In this document: positions 1 to 14,929 of the stretch, in pieces
How the letters are laid out: each line of letters begins with the position of its first letter
Position numbering within the stretch: the first letter of the stretch is position 1
Source: Romboutsia lituseburensis
GTDB taxonomy: Bacteria > Bacillota > Clostridia > Peptostreptococcales > Peptostreptococcaceae
Direction of reading: 5' to 3'
NCBI RefSeq assembly: GCF_024723825.1
Contig: NZ_JANQBQ010000001.1
Location: forward strand, 2,418,001 to 2,482,000
DNA length: 64,000 nt
Notes under the pieces: generated by a model
What the model was told of the DNA's origin: nothing
Seen by the model: only the letters and a program-made list of their open reading frames with translations
Databases searched by the model: none
Translations under genes and position numbers: made by a program

Positions 1-1286
<1,286 letters not shown>

Positions 1287-1348
1287 AATAAATGATTCAC
1301 TCTAAATGATATACAGTTTTCAGAGTATTAACTCTAAAAATAAAGATT

Positions 1349-1466
<118 letters not shown>

Positions 1467-1490
1467 AATCTTTTTTTATTGTAGTTTTAG

Positions 1491-1518
1491 CATCCTAAAA
1501 AATTTAGGATGTTTTTTT
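1491..1518 (+). terminator. rRNA operon terminator
   Basis: Nine-base-pair perfect stem (CATCCTAAA / TTTAGGATG) with a three-base loop followed by seven T. It ends the first rRNA operon. Confidence 0.85.
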
Positions 1519-1798
1519 ATTGGCAAAATAGATTGTGATAGAGCACTACGTAATTTTAGAATAAATTTAAAATAATTAAATTTAGGAGTATATGAATAAA
1601 TTTAAATGAAAATATGGTCTATAAAAGTAGATAAATATAAAATATAAGTAAAAAAAATAGTAAAATTCATAGTATTTTGATGAATAAAAAAATAATTATA
1701 GTATTTTTTATAAATAAATATATTATAAAAATAGATGGATTATAATATATCCACAAACAATAAAATAAAAAATAAATAAAAAAATTTGAATAATAGTA
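1519..1798. other. AT-rich gap without gene
   Basis: Extremely AT-rich DNA between the 5S terminator and the serS promoter. I see no open frame with a ribosome binding site, no RNA gene and no clear repeat. Confidence 0.6.
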
Positions 1799-1827
1799 TT
1801 GAAAGTTGTTAACATATATAATATAAT
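1799..1827 (+). promoter_or_regulatory. promoter of serS leader
   Basis: TTGAAA (1799-1804), 17-base spacer, perfect TATAAT (1822-1827). Transcription would begin just upstream of the T-box leader. Confidence 0.7.
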
Positions 1828-1847
1828 GAGTATCAAATAAAACAATT

Positions 1848-2081
1848 AGTTGAAAAGCTGAGAAGGAAATTAGTAAATAGCATTTTGTATTCAGAGAGTG
1901 AGTGGTTGGTGTGAACTCATTACAATGGTTGTTGAATCTATTCTGGAGCTGTTAATCGGATAATGATTAACCGTAAACCTACGTTACAGGACTGAGAGGA
2001 TTATATTTATATATAATCAATTAGGGTGGCAACGCGGATCAAGACTTTCGTCCCTTTTATAGGGAACGAGGGTCTTTTTTT
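1848..2081 (+). promoter_or_regulatory. serine-type T-box riboswitch with terminator
   Basis: T-box leader controlling serS by sensing uncharged tRNA. It shows the AGAGAGTGAGTGG stem I start, the specifier-loop pattern GAA-TCT-A with the Ser codon TCT at 1937-1939, and the antiterminator T-box AGGGTGGCAACGCGG at 2023-2037. A terminator follows at about 2042-2081 (GACTTTCGTCCCT pairing with AGGGAACGAGGGTC, then a T run). Known mechanism of the family: uncharged cognate tRNA stabilises the antiterminator and allows read-through. The 5' boundary is approximate. Confidence 0.9.
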
Positions 2082-2279
2082 ATTACCTTCAACTATTGTA
2101 GTCAATTAAATAATTTTAGTTTTATAATACATGTATTGAAAAAAACGTTATTGAAGTAACTTAAACTAATAAAAATATTTATAACAGTAGGCGCAACTTT
2201 TATAAATAATTAATAAATTTTATACAACTCAAAAGTGGTAAATTAGAGTAAAAAAACAAAAAATCAGGAGGAAAAAATA

Positions 2280-3563
2280 ATGTTAGATGTTAGAAGAATA
2301 AGAGAAAACTTAGAAGATATAAAAAAAGCTATGGATAGAAGGGGAGAAAAAGAATTTAATCTAGAAGCCGTTATAGAATTAGATGATAAGAGAAGAGAGT
2401 TACTTAAAGAAGTTGAAGTAATGAAAAATGAGCTAAATGTTGAGTCTAAAAAGATACCTCAATTAATAAAAGAAGGTAAAGATGTAGAAGCTGCAAAAGC
2501 TGAGTTAAAAGAATTATCTGATAAGATAAAGGCTATCGATGAAAAAGTTAGAACTGTTGAAGGTGAAATGGAATATAACTTAATGAGAATACCTAATGTT
2601 CCTCATCCAGATGTTCCACAAGGAACTACAGATGAAGACAACGTTGAGGTAAGAACTTGGGGAGAAATACCAAAGTTTGAATTCGAAGAGAAAGCTCACT
2701 GGGATTTAGGAACAGGATTAGGAATACTAGATTTTGAAACAGCTGGTAAAATAACTGGATCAAGATTTACTTTATACAAAGGATTAGGAGCTAGACTTGA
2801 AAGAGCTTTAATAAACTTCTTCTTAAATACTCATGTTGATCAACATGGATATACTGAAGTATTACCACCTTTCATGGCTAATAGAACAAGCTTTGTAGGA
2901 ACAGGACAATTACCTAAATTCGAAGAAGATATGTTTAAAATAGAAGGTGTAGATTACTTCTTAGTACCAACTGCAGAAGTACCTGTAACTAACATACACA
3001 GAGATGAAATATTATCTTTAGAACAATTACCTGTAAAATACTGTGCATATACTCCATGTTTCAGATCAGAAGCAGGATCTGCTGGTAGAGATACTAGAGG
3101 ATTAGTAAGACAACATCAATTCAATAAAGTTGAATTAGTTAAATTTGTTGCACCAGAAGAATCTTACAACGAATTAGAAAAATTAACTAATGATGCTGAA
3201 AAAATGTTACAAATGTTAGGATTACCATACAGAGTAGTAAGAATATGTACAGGAGATTTAGGATTCACTGCAGCATTTAAATATGACTTAGAAGTATGGA
3301 TGCCAAGTTACAACAGATATGTTGAAATATCTTCTTGTTCAAACTTCGAAGACTTCCAAGCTAGAAGAGCTGGTATAAGATTCAAGAGAGATAAAAAATC
3401 TAAAGCAGAATATGTTCATACATTAAATGGATCAGGATTAGCAGTAGGAAGAAGTTTAGCAGCAGTATTAGAAAATTACCAACAAGCTGATGGATCAGTA
3501 ATAGTTCCAGAGGTATTAAGACCATATATGGGTGTAGATGTTATAAAGAAAAATGAATTATAA
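2280..3563 (+). CDS. serS: seryl-tRNA synthetase
   Basis: Cytoplasmic class II synthetase that charges tRNA-Ser and also makes the Ser-tRNA(Sec) precursor in organisms that use it. The 427-residue length is normal for the family. Residues 1-100 are the charged helical arm that grips the long variable arm of tRNA-Ser. Motif 2 ([17 protein letters not shown]) lies near residue 260 and motif 3 ([18 protein letters not shown]) near residue 385. The start follows AGGAGG with good spacing. It stands as a single-gene unit between its own T-box leader, about 200 bases upstream, and a strong terminator at 3592, so expression should rise when serine charging falls. Confidence 0.98.
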   Translation: MLDVRRIRENLEDIKKAMDRRGEKEFNLEAVIELDDKRRELLKEVEVMKNELNVESKKIPQLIKEGKDVEAAKAELKELSDKIKAIDEKVRTVEGEMEYNLMRIPNVPHPDVPQGTTDEDNVEVRTWGEIPKFEFEEKAHWDLGTGLGILDFETAGKITGSRFTLYKGLGARLERALINFFLNTHVDQHGYTEVLPPFMANRTSFVGTGQLPKFEEDMFKIEGVDYFLVPTAEVPVTNIHRDEILSLEQLPVKYCAYTPCFRSEAGSAGRDTRGLVRQHQFNKVELVKFVAPEESYNELEKLTNDAEKMLQMLGLPYRVVRICTGDLGFTAAFKYDLEVWMPSYNRYVEISSCSNFEDFQARRAGIRFKRDKKSKAEYVHTLNGSGLAVGRSLAAVLENYQQADGSVIVPEVLRPYMGVDVIKKNEL

Positions 3564-3591
3564 AAAATTCTAATATAAATTATATTTAGAT

Positions 3592-3630
3592 AAGTAGTTT
3601 ATCTAGTTTAACTAGATAAACTACTTTTTT
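3592..3630 (+). terminator. serS terminator
   Basis: Sixteen-base-pair perfect stem (3592-3607 with 3611-3626), three-base loop, T-rich tail. Confidence 0.9.
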
Positions 3631-3842
3631 ATTTTTGATAAAATATTTTATTTTAATGTATTTAATATGGAAATTTATTGAAATTAAAATAAGTAATATA
3701 AAAAATTAACTAACTATTTAGTATAATAAGTACTGAGTATTAACAAAAATGTAGATATTATATATAAGGTAATATAAAATTTAAGTTGAATTATAAAAAA
3801 AATTATGATAATATAAAAGTGTTATAAGTTCTAGGAGGCAGT

Positions 3843-4295
3843 ATGGAAACATCATTCTATATGAAGGAAGCATTAAAAGAAGCATATAAAGCATATGAAA
3901 AAAAAGAAACTCCAATTGGAGCGGTTGTAGTTAAAGATGGTGAAATAGTAGGACGAGGTCATAATCTTACTGAAACTTTAAATGACTGTACTGCACACGC
4001 TGAGATTTTAGCTATTAGACAAGCAGCACAAAATCTAGGTGGATGGAGATTGATTGATTGTGATTTATATGTTACTATGGAACCATGCATAATGTGTAGT
4101 GGTGCTGTTGTTAATTCTAGAATAAAGAATCTTATAATAGGAACTAAGCATATAAAAAATTCATATACAGAAATGCAACATGAATTTAAAGTAGATTATT
4201 ACGAAAACAATAACGTTAGAGTTTCTTTCGGAGTCTTACAAGATGAATGTTCTAATATATTACAAGAATTTTTTAAGACTTTAAGGAAAAGATAA
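3843..4295 (+). CDS. tadA: tRNA adenosine(34) deaminase TadA
   Basis: Zinc-dependent deaminase that converts A34 of tRNA-Arg(ACG) to inosine so it can read CGU, CGC and CGA. The zinc and catalytic signatures are intact: HAE at residues 52-54 and PCIMC at 81-85. Length is 150 residues, as expected. The start follows AGGAGG (3833-3838) by four bases. Its known substrate, tRNA-Arg(ACG), is encoded at 18608 in this window. The tRNA-Ser gene begins three bases after the stop codon, so tadA, tRNA-Ser and the SRP RNA may be co-transcribed. Confidence 0.96.
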   Translation: METSFYMKEALKEAYKAYEKKETPIGAVVVKDGEIVGRGHNLTETLNDCTAHAEILAIRQAAQNLGGWRLIDCDLYVTMEPCIMCSGAVVNSRIKNLIIGTKHIKNSYTEMQHEFKVDYYENNNVRVSFGVLQDECSNILQEFFKTLRKR

Positions 4296-4298
4296 TAA

Positions 4299-4390
4299 GG
4301 AGAGGTGGTCGAGTCGGTCGAAGGCGCTCGCCTGGAAAGTGAGTATACGTCATAAGCGTATCGTGGGTTCGAATCCCACTCTCTCCGCCA
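4299..4390 (+). tRNA. tRNA-Ser(GGA)
   Basis: Cloverleaf with a long class II variable arm, anticodon GGA at 4334-4336 in the loop CTGGAAA, and encoded CCA. It is the only tRNA of the window outside the large array. Confidence 0.96.
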
Positions 4391-4422
4391 GAGGATGTTT
4401 AAATTAAATATGGTTGTAATTT

Positions 4423-4691
4423 TGCTGTACTAGATGGGGAGATAGCGGTGCCCTGTAACCTGCAATCCGCTTTAGCAGGATTGAATTCCATCTAGAGGCT
4501 TATTTTTTGTAGGGCTGCCCTAAATAAGTGGTGTTGATGCTTAGGTCCTGCGCAATGGAAGCTCATAAACCCCGTCAGATCCGGAAGGAAGCAGCGGTAA
4601 GTGATCACTTCTGTGTGCCGCGGGGGTGCCTAAGTTGAGCTAACTGTTTAGGTAACGCCTATGAGATTAAGTCAATAGATGGTGTACAGCA
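4423..4691 (+). ncRNA. ffs: signal recognition particle RNA, large Bacillus/Clostridium type
   Basis: RNA scaffold of the signal recognition particle, which targets nascent membrane proteins. The ends pair (TGCTGTAC at 4423 with GTACAGCA ending at 4691), giving about 269 nt, so it includes the Alu domain rather than being a 4.5S form. The Ffh-binding loop is seen as CAGATCCGGAAGGAAGCAGC near 4576-4595. It sits just before dnaX, as in many Firmicutes. Confidence 0.94.
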
Positions 4692-4710
4692 TTTAAATAT
4701 ATAAAAGATG

Positions 4711-4737
4711 AATCTCTTAATTTAAGAGATTTTTTTT
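4711..4737 (+). terminator. SRP RNA terminator
   Basis: Inverted repeat AATCTCTTAA / TTAAGAGATT followed by T7. Confidence 0.75.
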
Positions 4738-4846
4738 ATATTAAAATAAAGATTAATAATAGTTAAATAAAGCTTTGATAATTATAATATTATAATATTT
4801 TGGAAAAGAATACATAGAAGAGATTTTTATTAAGGAGAGATAAAGA

Positions 4847-6493
4847 ATGCATAAAGCATTATATAGAGCATATAGACCACAAAACTTTGAAGATGTTGTA
4901 GGTCAAGATCATATAACGAGAACTTTAAAAAATCAAATTGAAAATGATAATATAGGTCATGCATACTTATTCTGTGGTACGAGGGGTACAGGTAAGACAT
5001 CTACAGCTAAAATTTTTGCAAGAGCAGTAAACTGTCCGAATAGTGAAAATCAAGAGCCTTGTAATGAGTGTGAAGTTTGTAGAGCTATTTTAAATGATAA
5101 TATTATGGATGTAGTAGAAATAGATGCTGCTTCTAATAATAGTGTAGATGATATAAGAGAACTTAGAGAAAGCGTAAAATACTCACCAACTAAAGCTAAG
5201 TATAAAGTGTATATAATAGATGAGGTACATATGTTATCACAAGGTGCATTTAATGCCTTATTAAAGACGTTAGAAGAGCCACCATCATATGTTATATTTA
5301 TATTGGCAACTACAGAGCCACATAAAATTCCAGCAACAATACTATCAAGATGCCAAAGATTTGATTTCAAAAGAGTAACTGTTTCAGATATGACTGAAAG
5401 AATGAAAAATATATGTGGAGAAGAAGATATAGAAGTAGAAGAAAAAGCTTTGAATTTAATATCTAGAAACTCTCAAGGAGCGCTTAGAGATGCGTTAAGT
5501 ATTTTAGATCAATGTATATCTTTTGGAGATAATAAAATAGAATATAAAGATGTTGTAGAGTTATTAGGTACTGTAAATATAGAGCAGCTATTTGAAATGG
5601 CACAGTATATTATAGACCAAGATACAAAGCAATCACTACAATCATTAAATGAATTTGTAATATGGGGTAAAGATATAAGGAATTTAATAAATGACTTAAT
5701 AGATCATTTTAGAAATTTGATGGTATGTAAGGTATCAACAGATTTAGATGAAATTATTTCTTTGCCAGAGGAAACAATAAAACAATTAAAATTACAATCA
5801 GACAATGTAGATGTAAATGACCTAATAAGAATACTTAACATATTATCAACTACCCAAGATGATATAAGAACTTCATCTAATCCTAGAGTTTTAGCAGAGA
5901 TAACTATGATGAAAATTGCTCAACCTATGTTTGATGAGAGTAAAGAAGCACTTATAAAAAGAATTGAAAACTTAGAAAAAACTATTGAAAGTGGAAATAT
6001 AAAGGTTAATACTAAGGTAATAGAGAATACTATCAATAATAGTGGAGAAGCTGAAAATCATCAAAGTGATTATGAAGAAGAAATAGTCTATGAAGATGTA
6101 AAAAGTGAAGATGTTAAATTAATAGAAGCATCTTGGGCCAAGATAAGACAATCTATAAAAGCTGATAAACAAGTACCATTATCTGTATTATTGGGAGATG
6201 TTCATAATTTTAACGTGCATAATAATGTATTGTATTTAATATATAAAGATGTATATGGTTTTGCGAAGAAAAAATTATGTGAAGAAAAAACTATCTCTTA
6301 TATAGAAAAGGTAATTAGAGAAACTATAAATAGAAGTTTTAATATAAAGGTAATATTAGAGTCAGAAGTAAGAGGCATAGATTTAGAAATAAAAAATAAT
6401 AAAGTAGATAAAGGTGAAGAGATTCTTAAAGAATTGGTAGGAGAAGGAATACTAGAAATAAAAGATAGTATTGAAGAAAATGGAGATAAATAG
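4847..6493 (+). CDS. dnaX: DNA polymerase III subunit gamma/tau
   Basis: Clamp-loader ATPase that loads the beta clamp and organises the replisome. Walker A (GTRGTGKT) is at residues 44-51, four zinc-binding cysteines at 63, 72, 75 and 78, and the Walker B region reads IIDEVHML near residue 125. The sensor and arginine-finger segment (ILSRCQRFDFKR) follows near residue 165. Length is 548 residues: the three conserved clamp-loader domains plus a charged, poorly conserved tau-like tail. The start follows AAGGAGAG. The next gene, a ybaB homologue, and recR follow closely, the usual dnaX-ybaB-recR unit. Confidence 0.97.
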   Translation: MHKALYRAYRPQNFEDVVGQDHITRTLKNQIENDNIGHAYLFCGTRGTGKTSTAKIFARAVNCPNSENQEPCNECEVCRAILNDNIMDVVEIDAASNNSVDDIRELRESVKYSPTKAKYKVYIIDEVHMLSQGAFNALLKTLEEPPSYVIFILATTEPHKIPATILSRCQRFDFKRVTVSDMTERMKNICGEEDIEVEEKALNLISRNSQGALRDALSILDQCISFGDNKIEYKDVVELLGTVNIEQLFEMAQYIIDQDTKQSLQSLNEFVIWGKDIRNLINDLIDHFRNLMVCKVSTDLDEIISLPEETIKQLKLQSDNVDVNDLIRILNILSTTQDDIRTSSNPRVLAEITMMKIAQPMFDESKEALIKRIENLEKTIESGNIKVNTKVIENTINNSGEAENHQSDYEEEIVYEDVKSEDVKLIEASWAKIRQSIKADKQVPLSVLLGDVHNFNVHNNVLYLIYKDVYGFAKKKLCEEKTISYIEKVIRETINRSFNIKVILESEVRGIDLEIKNNKVDKGEEILKELVGEGILEIKDSIEENGDK

Positions 6494-6555
6494 TAAATAC
6501 TATTATGATATAATATTAAAATAGAATTAATAAAGTTTTAAGGAGGATTTTTATT

Positions 6556-6900
6556 ATGGCTAAGAAAGGTTTTGGAGGCGGAATGATGCCTGGAAATATG
6601 AACAATATATTAAAGCAGGCTCAAAAGATGCAAGAAAACATGCAAAAAATGCAAGAGGAATTAGAAACTAAAGAAGTAGAAGCTTCAGTTGGTGGAGGAG
6701 CAGTTACTGTTAAGGTAAATGGTAAGAAAGAAGTAGTAGATATAAGCATAAAGCCGGAAGTAGTTGACCCAGATGATATAGAAATGTTACAAGATTTAGT
6801 ATTAAGTGCTGTTAACGAAGCTTTAAGAAGTGTTGATGATATGCAATCATCTCAAATGAGCAAATTAACTGGAGGAATGAATATACCAGGATTATTCTAG
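6556..6900 (+). CDS. YbaB/EbfC family nucleoid-associated protein
   Basis: Small DNA-binding protein of the YbaB/EbfC family. Members form dimers that bind DNA and are associated with the nucleoid and recombination; the exact cellular role is unsettled. The 114-residue protein has a flexible Gly/Met-rich start, a long amphipathic helix ([20 protein letters not shown]) and the conserved core [20 protein letters not shown]. The start follows AAGGAGG. It lies between dnaX and recR, 11 bases before recR. Confidence 0.95.
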   Translation: MAKKGFGGGMMPGNMNNILKQAQKMQENMQKMQEELETKEVEASVGGGAVTVKVNGKKEVVDISIKPEVVDPDDIEMLQDLVLSAVNEALRSVDDMQSSQMSKLTGGMNIPGLF

Positions 6901-6911
6901 TAGGTGATAAT

Positions 6912-7511
6912 ATGCAAGTTTATACAGGTCCAATAACAAGACTTATAGAAGAATTTTCAAAACTTCCTGGAGTAGGAAGAAAGACTGCTCAAAGATTAGC
7001 TTTTCATGTTATTAATATGAATGATAATGATGTTGAAGCTTTATCTAAAGCAATCATAGAGGCTAAAAGGGAAATTAAATATTGTTCAGTATGTTGCAAT
7101 ATAACTGATACAGATCCTTGTAGCATGTGTTCAAATAAAAATAGAGATCCAGGAGTTATTTGTGTAGTAGAAGATCCTAGAGATGTAGCTGCTATGGAAA
7201 GAACTAGAGAGTTTAAAGGTCAATATCATGTTTTACATGGAGTTATATCTCCTATGGATGGTATTGGTCCAGATATGATAAAAATAAAGGAATTAATTCA
7301 AAGATTAGGAACTCAAGATGTAAGAGAAATTATAATGGCTACTAACCCGACTATAGAAGGGGAAGCCACTGCTATGTACATAGCAAGACTTTTAAATCCT
7401 ATGGGAATAAAAGTAACTAGAATAGCTCATGGTTTACCAGTAGGTGGAGACTTAGAGTATGCAGATGAAGTAACTATTTCTAAAGCTCTAGAAGGAAGAA
7501 GAGAAATATAA
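6912..7511 (+). CDS. recR: recombination mediator protein RecR
   Basis: Ring-forming partner of RecO/RecF that helps load RecA on single-stranded gaps. Features in order: helix-hairpin-helix around residues 15-30 ([16 protein letters not shown]), a zinc finger with cysteines 58, 61, 70 and 73, and a Toprim domain from residue 82 ([14 protein letters not shown]). The C-terminal Walker-like segment ends the 199-residue protein, the standard length. The ribosome binding site TAGGTGAT overlaps the end of ybaB, suggesting co-translation. In many relatives recR is followed by a DUF2508 gene; here that gene is 11 kb away, beyond an rRNA-tRNA block. Confidence 0.97.
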   Translation: MQVYTGPITRLIEEFSKLPGVGRKTAQRLAFHVINMNDNDVEALSKAIIEAKREIKYCSVCCNITDTDPCSMCSNKNRDPGVICVVEDPRDVAAMERTREFKGQYHVLHGVISPMDGIGPDMIKIKELIQRLGTQDVREIIMATNPTIEGEATAMYIARLLNPMGIKVTRIAHGLPVGGDLEYADEVTISKALEGRREI

Positions 7512-7539
7512 AAATCGAGGTATTTTCCTCGATTTTTTT
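7511..7539 (+). terminator. recR terminator
   Basis: AAAATCGAGG pairs with CCTCGATTTT across a six-base loop, with a T7 tail. It starts on the last base of recR. Confidence 0.9.
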
Positions 7540-7653
7540 GTCGTTTAATAGAAGAATTTTGTGTTAAAAAATGGATTAAAATTATTGAACTAAAATTTTT
7601 CCTAGGGTATAATTTGTTGTATATTCATTTAAAAATTTTAATAGGGGTGCAAT

Positions 7654-7878
7654 ATGAAATCAACTATGAATCTAGAAGAACATAAGGCTATGAAGGAAAA
7701 AAGACAAAAAAGTTTAAGTTCAAAAGATAAAAGTAAGTTTAGTGAAAGTGACGATATGAGCTTACTTATTAAAAAAAAGCCTAAAAAATCATCAAAGTCT
7801 AGAAACTCAGAATTTAGAAATAATTATAAAAATTATCAGTATGATTATGAAGAAGATTTTTATGAGCCAAGGTATTAA
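7654..7878 (+). CDS. small highly basic hypothetical protein
   Basis: 74 residues, not recognised. The first 55 residues are Lys/Ser-rich with two strongly basic patches (KEKRQKSLSSKDKSK and KKKPKKSSKSRN). The end is Tyr/Asp/Glu-rich (NYQYDYEEDFYEPRY), giving a positive body and an acidic aromatic tail. There is no signal peptide, membrane segment or cysteine. A plausible ribosome binding site (AGGGGTG) precedes the ATG by five bases, and codon use fits the surrounding genes. It could be an RNA- or DNA-binding protein, but that is only inference. It is flanked by the recR terminator and a shared bidirectional terminator. Confidence 0.7.
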   Translation: MKSTMNLEEHKAMKEKRQKSLSSKDKSKFSESDDMSLLIKKKPKKSSKSRNSEFRNNYKNYQYDYEEDFYEPRY

Positions 7879-7908
7879 AAAAATTAACTTAATTATATTT
7901 AATAAAAT

Positions 7909-7941
7909 AGGAGCTATACTCAATTGAGTTAAGCTCCTTTT
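7909..7941. terminator. bidirectional terminator between convergent genes
   Basis: AGGAGCT pairs with AGCTCCT, and the inner palindrome ACTCAATTGAGT extends the stem. T-rich on the right and A-rich on the left, so it can serve both the small basic gene and the minus-strand glycosyltransferase gene. Confidence 0.75.
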
Positions 7942-7978
7942 ATGATTAAATCATTTTAAAATTTAAATAATATAAATG

Positions 7979-9190
7979 TTAATAGTTATTTTGAGGAGAA
8001 AGAATATCAACTACTAAATTTGCTATGTTCTGAGATGAATTGAACTTTCTGATAGATTTTATATTTTTCTTAAGCATGTCTAAACGTGTAGAGTCATCAA
8101 TTAGCACTTTTAATAAAACAGGTAATGTGTATTTTTTTGTAGTTCTAAGTGCAGCTCCGCAGTTAGATAGAAAATCTAAATTTTCTTCCTCTTGGCCGGG
8201 TATATAATAAGGTACTATCATAGGAACATCTTTTAATAATGCTTCTGTAGTAGTAAGACCCCCTGGCTTTGTTATAAGAACATCAATAGAAGCTAAGATA
8301 TCATTCATTTTGTTTGTGTATCCTAATACACAGATATTTTTATCATGAGAATGAGATGCTAGCTTTTTCTCTATTTTTTCACGTAAACTCTCGTTTCTAC
8401 CAGTTATAACTAATATTTGGAAGTCTCTATCAATGTCTAATAATTCATCTAAAGTTTCTTTAATATTACCAGCACCAAAACTACCGCCCATTAATAACAC
8501 TGTAAGTTTATTAGACGATAAACCTAGCTCGTTTAAAACAGTTTCTTTATCTCTATGAGATAAAAAAGATTTTTCAACTGGAATACCGAATGTTTTTACT
8601 TTGTTACTATCTACACCTTCAAATACTAATAATTCTTTTACATACTCATGTCCAACTATATAATAGTTTATTTCGTTTTGAATCCATGTAGAGTGTGTTG
8701 TATAGTCTGTTAATACAGAAATCATCGGAGGTACATTAACACTAGAATTATGTTTAATAAATGTATCTCCTAAATTAGTAGAATTTTTATATGTATGGCT
8801 AGATTTTTTTAAAGTACTCAATGCTATCATAGGGAATGGGTGCGTACCTATAATTAAATCTGGTTGAGAATCTTTAAGAAGTTTTTTGAATTTTTGAGCC
8901 ATAACAGATGTAAGTAGATTGCCTTTAAATTCATTTTTAGAAACTAAACTTGTTTCAGAAAATCTATAAACACGACCATAAGCCTTAGGTGTATAAATTG
9001 CTGATTTTTCATATCCGCGAGAAATTATTTTATCCATAGTAGTATTAACTAGTTTTAGACTATCTACTATTTCACATTTAACAGGCATTCCATCAATTGT
9101 TTTTCGCTCTAATTCTTCTTTTATAGCTCTGGCTGCTCTATTATGACCGCCACCTGTAGATGCCGACATAATTAATACCTTCTTACTCAT
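7979..9190 (-). CDS. MGDG-synthase-type (GT28) glycosyltransferase, probable diacylglycerol glucosyltransferase
   Basis: Member of the family of plant monogalactosyldiacylglycerol synthase and Bacillus UgtP, which transfer sugar from a UDP donor to diacylglycerol on the inner face of the membrane. Evidence: the N-terminal glycine-rich loop ASTGGGHNRAA (residues 10-20), a family-type acceptor domain, and the donor-site region with LLMGGSFGAGN and TKPGGLTTTEAL followed by MIVPYYIPGQEEENLDFL. Length is 403 residues, close to the usual 380-410. ATG at 9190 is preceded by AGGAGG on the minus strand. It is the only minus-strand gene here. The product (glycolipid or lipoteichoic acid anchor) is inferred from the family; sugar and acceptor are not certain. 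Confidence 0.88.
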   Translation of the reverse strand: MSKKVLIMSASTGGGHNRAARAIKEELERKTIDGMPVKCEIVDSLKLVNTTMDKIISRGYEKSAIYTPKAYGRVYRFSETSLVSKNEFKGNLLTSVMAQKFKKLLKDSQPDLIIGTHPFPMIALSTLKKSSHTYKNSTNLGDTFIKHNSSVNVPPMISVLTDYTTHSTWIQNEINYYIVGHEYVKELLVFEGVDSNKVKTFGIPVEKSFLSHRDKETVLNELGLSSNKLTVLLMGGSFGAGNIKETLDELLDIDRDFQILVITGRNESLREKIEKKLASHSHDKNICVLGYTNKMNDILASIDVLITKPGGLTTTEALLKDVPMIVPYYIPGQEEENLDFLSNCGAALRTTKKYTLPVLLKVLIDDSTRLDMLKKNIKSIRKFNSSQNIANLVVDILSPQNNY

Positions 9191-9375
9191 AATAAAATCC
9201 TCCTAAAATATAGAGTTATATTGAATAATAATATTTTTTTTTGTATTATTAATTAGAATCAATAAACTTAAAAAGTTATATAGTATAAATTATATACTAA
9301 TAATGAGTTAATAATAATCTAATACAATATAAAAAAAAATACAAGCATTGTAATAATCATAAAGGAGAAATTGAA

Positions 9376-9606
9376 ATGTCTAAAATAGAAATATATACAA
9401 GTGACAGTTGTATTCAGTGTATAAAAGCAAAAGAATTTTTAAAATTAAATAATATAGAGTATATAGAACATAACATATCTAAAAATTCAGAAGCTAGGAA
9501 AGAGCTAATCGGTATGGGGTATATGTCTATTCCCGTAACTATAATAGACGGGCAACATGTACTAGGGTTTGACTTAAACAGGATAAAATCACTTTTAAAT
9601 TTATAA
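9376..9606 (+). CDS. glutaredoxin-like (NrdH-type) thiol-disulfide protein
   Basis: 76-residue thioredoxin-fold protein. The redox motif CIQC is at residues 12-15, the cis-proline is in SIPV (Pro53), and the C-terminal GFD motif follows. Length and pattern match small glutaredoxin/NrdH-like proteins of clostridia, which reduce protein disulfides or serve a reductase partner. AAGGAG lies about eight bases before the ATG. It is transcribed alone, divergently from the glycosyltransferase gene, and ends at a terminator. The partner is unknown. Confidence 0.9.
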   Translation: MSKIEIYTSDSCIQCIKAKEFLKLNNIEYIEHNISKNSEARKELIGMGYMSIPVTIIDGQHVLGFDLNRIKSLLNL

Positions 9607-9611
9607 TAATA

Positions 9612-9650
9612 TAAAAATAATGAGGAATATGAAAATTTCTCATTATTTTT
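9612..9650 (+). terminator. terminator after glutaredoxin-like gene
   Basis: AAAAATAATGAG pairs with CTCATTATTTTT around a roughly 14-base loop. The right arm itself supplies the T tract. Confidence 0.7.
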
Positions 9651-9778
9651 AATCTGAATTTTATAAAAAATTTACATGAATAAAAATAAGTAGATTACAT
9701 AGACTAAGCTAGAACCTAGCATATTACTTAAATAATGTTTATCTGGAAAAAATATATAAAAAAACTTATAAAAAAGTA

Positions 9779-9938
9779 TTGACGATATATTATTAAGGTG
9801 ATATAGTATTACTTGTCCTTAAGAAACGGACAAACACAAACGAAAACAACTTAAGAAAAAAAGTTGACAAAGTTATGAAACTTTGATAAACTAAGGGAGT
9901 TGTTAGAAAATGAACTTTGAAAATTAAACAGTAGGTTA
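9779..9938 (+). promoter_or_regulatory. rRNA operon 1 control region: promoters P1 and P2, boxA, 16S processing arm
   Basis: P1 is TTGACG (9779-9784), 17-base spacer, TATAGT (9802-9807). P2 is TTGACA (9864-9869), 17-base spacer, TAAACT (9887-9892). A hairpin TTGTCC/GGACAA lies at the likely P1 start. A boxA-like antitermination element (TGAACTTTGAAAA) is at 9911. The segment 9920-9936 is perfectly complementary to 11546-11562 downstream of the 16S, forming the RNase III-type processing stem. Confidence 0.85.
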
Positions 9939-10030
9939 ATTTATAGAAACAAACATAATTCTTTATAGAATTAAACACAAACAACCAAGCCAGATATTCA
10001 GATAATGATTAGCTGAGCAATGGACAACTT

Positions 10031-14672
<4,642 letters not shown>

Positions 14673-14688
14673 AATAAATGATTCACTC

Positions 14689-14713
14689 TAAATGATATAC
14701 AGTTTTCAAAGTA
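14689..14713 (+). other. 3' arm of 23S processing stem, operon 1
   Basis: Complementary to 11604-11628 in the 16S-23S spacer over about 25 bases with one mismatch; the expected RNase III cleavage helix for pre-23S. In the other operons one base differs, giving a G-U pair. Confidence 0.75.
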
Positions 14714-14739
14714 TTAATAAAAAACTTTAAAAAAAGTAG

Positions 14740-14768
14740 TTGACATTTTAATTATAAAATGTTAATAT
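14740..14768 (+). promoter_or_regulatory. promoter of the 5S-tRNA unit
   Basis: TTGACA (14740-14745), 17-base spacer, TAATAT (14763-14768), followed by TACTTGTCCTAAGGGATGAC, which resembles the first transcribed bases at the rRNA P1 promoters. It lies between 23S and 5S, so 5S and the tRNA array can be transcribed apart from the 16S-23S genes. Confidence 0.75.
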
Positions 14769-14806
14769 AATACTTGTCCTAAGGGATGACAAAATAAAAC
14801 AAAATT

Positions 14807-14924
<118 letters not shown>

Positions 14925-14929
14925 GATGT

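Noticed and set aside
5954-5988. A-rich runs in dnaX as a programmed frameshift site for a gamma subunit
   Set aside because: The runs ATA AAA AGA and GAA AAA ACT do not have the A AAA AAG phase needed, and no enhancing Shine-Dalgarno/stem arrangement was seen.
9793-9984. 63-residue minus-strand frame in the rRNA operon 1 leader
   Set aside because: It covers the tandem promoters and boxA, is Phe-rich AT translation, and has no ribosome binding site.
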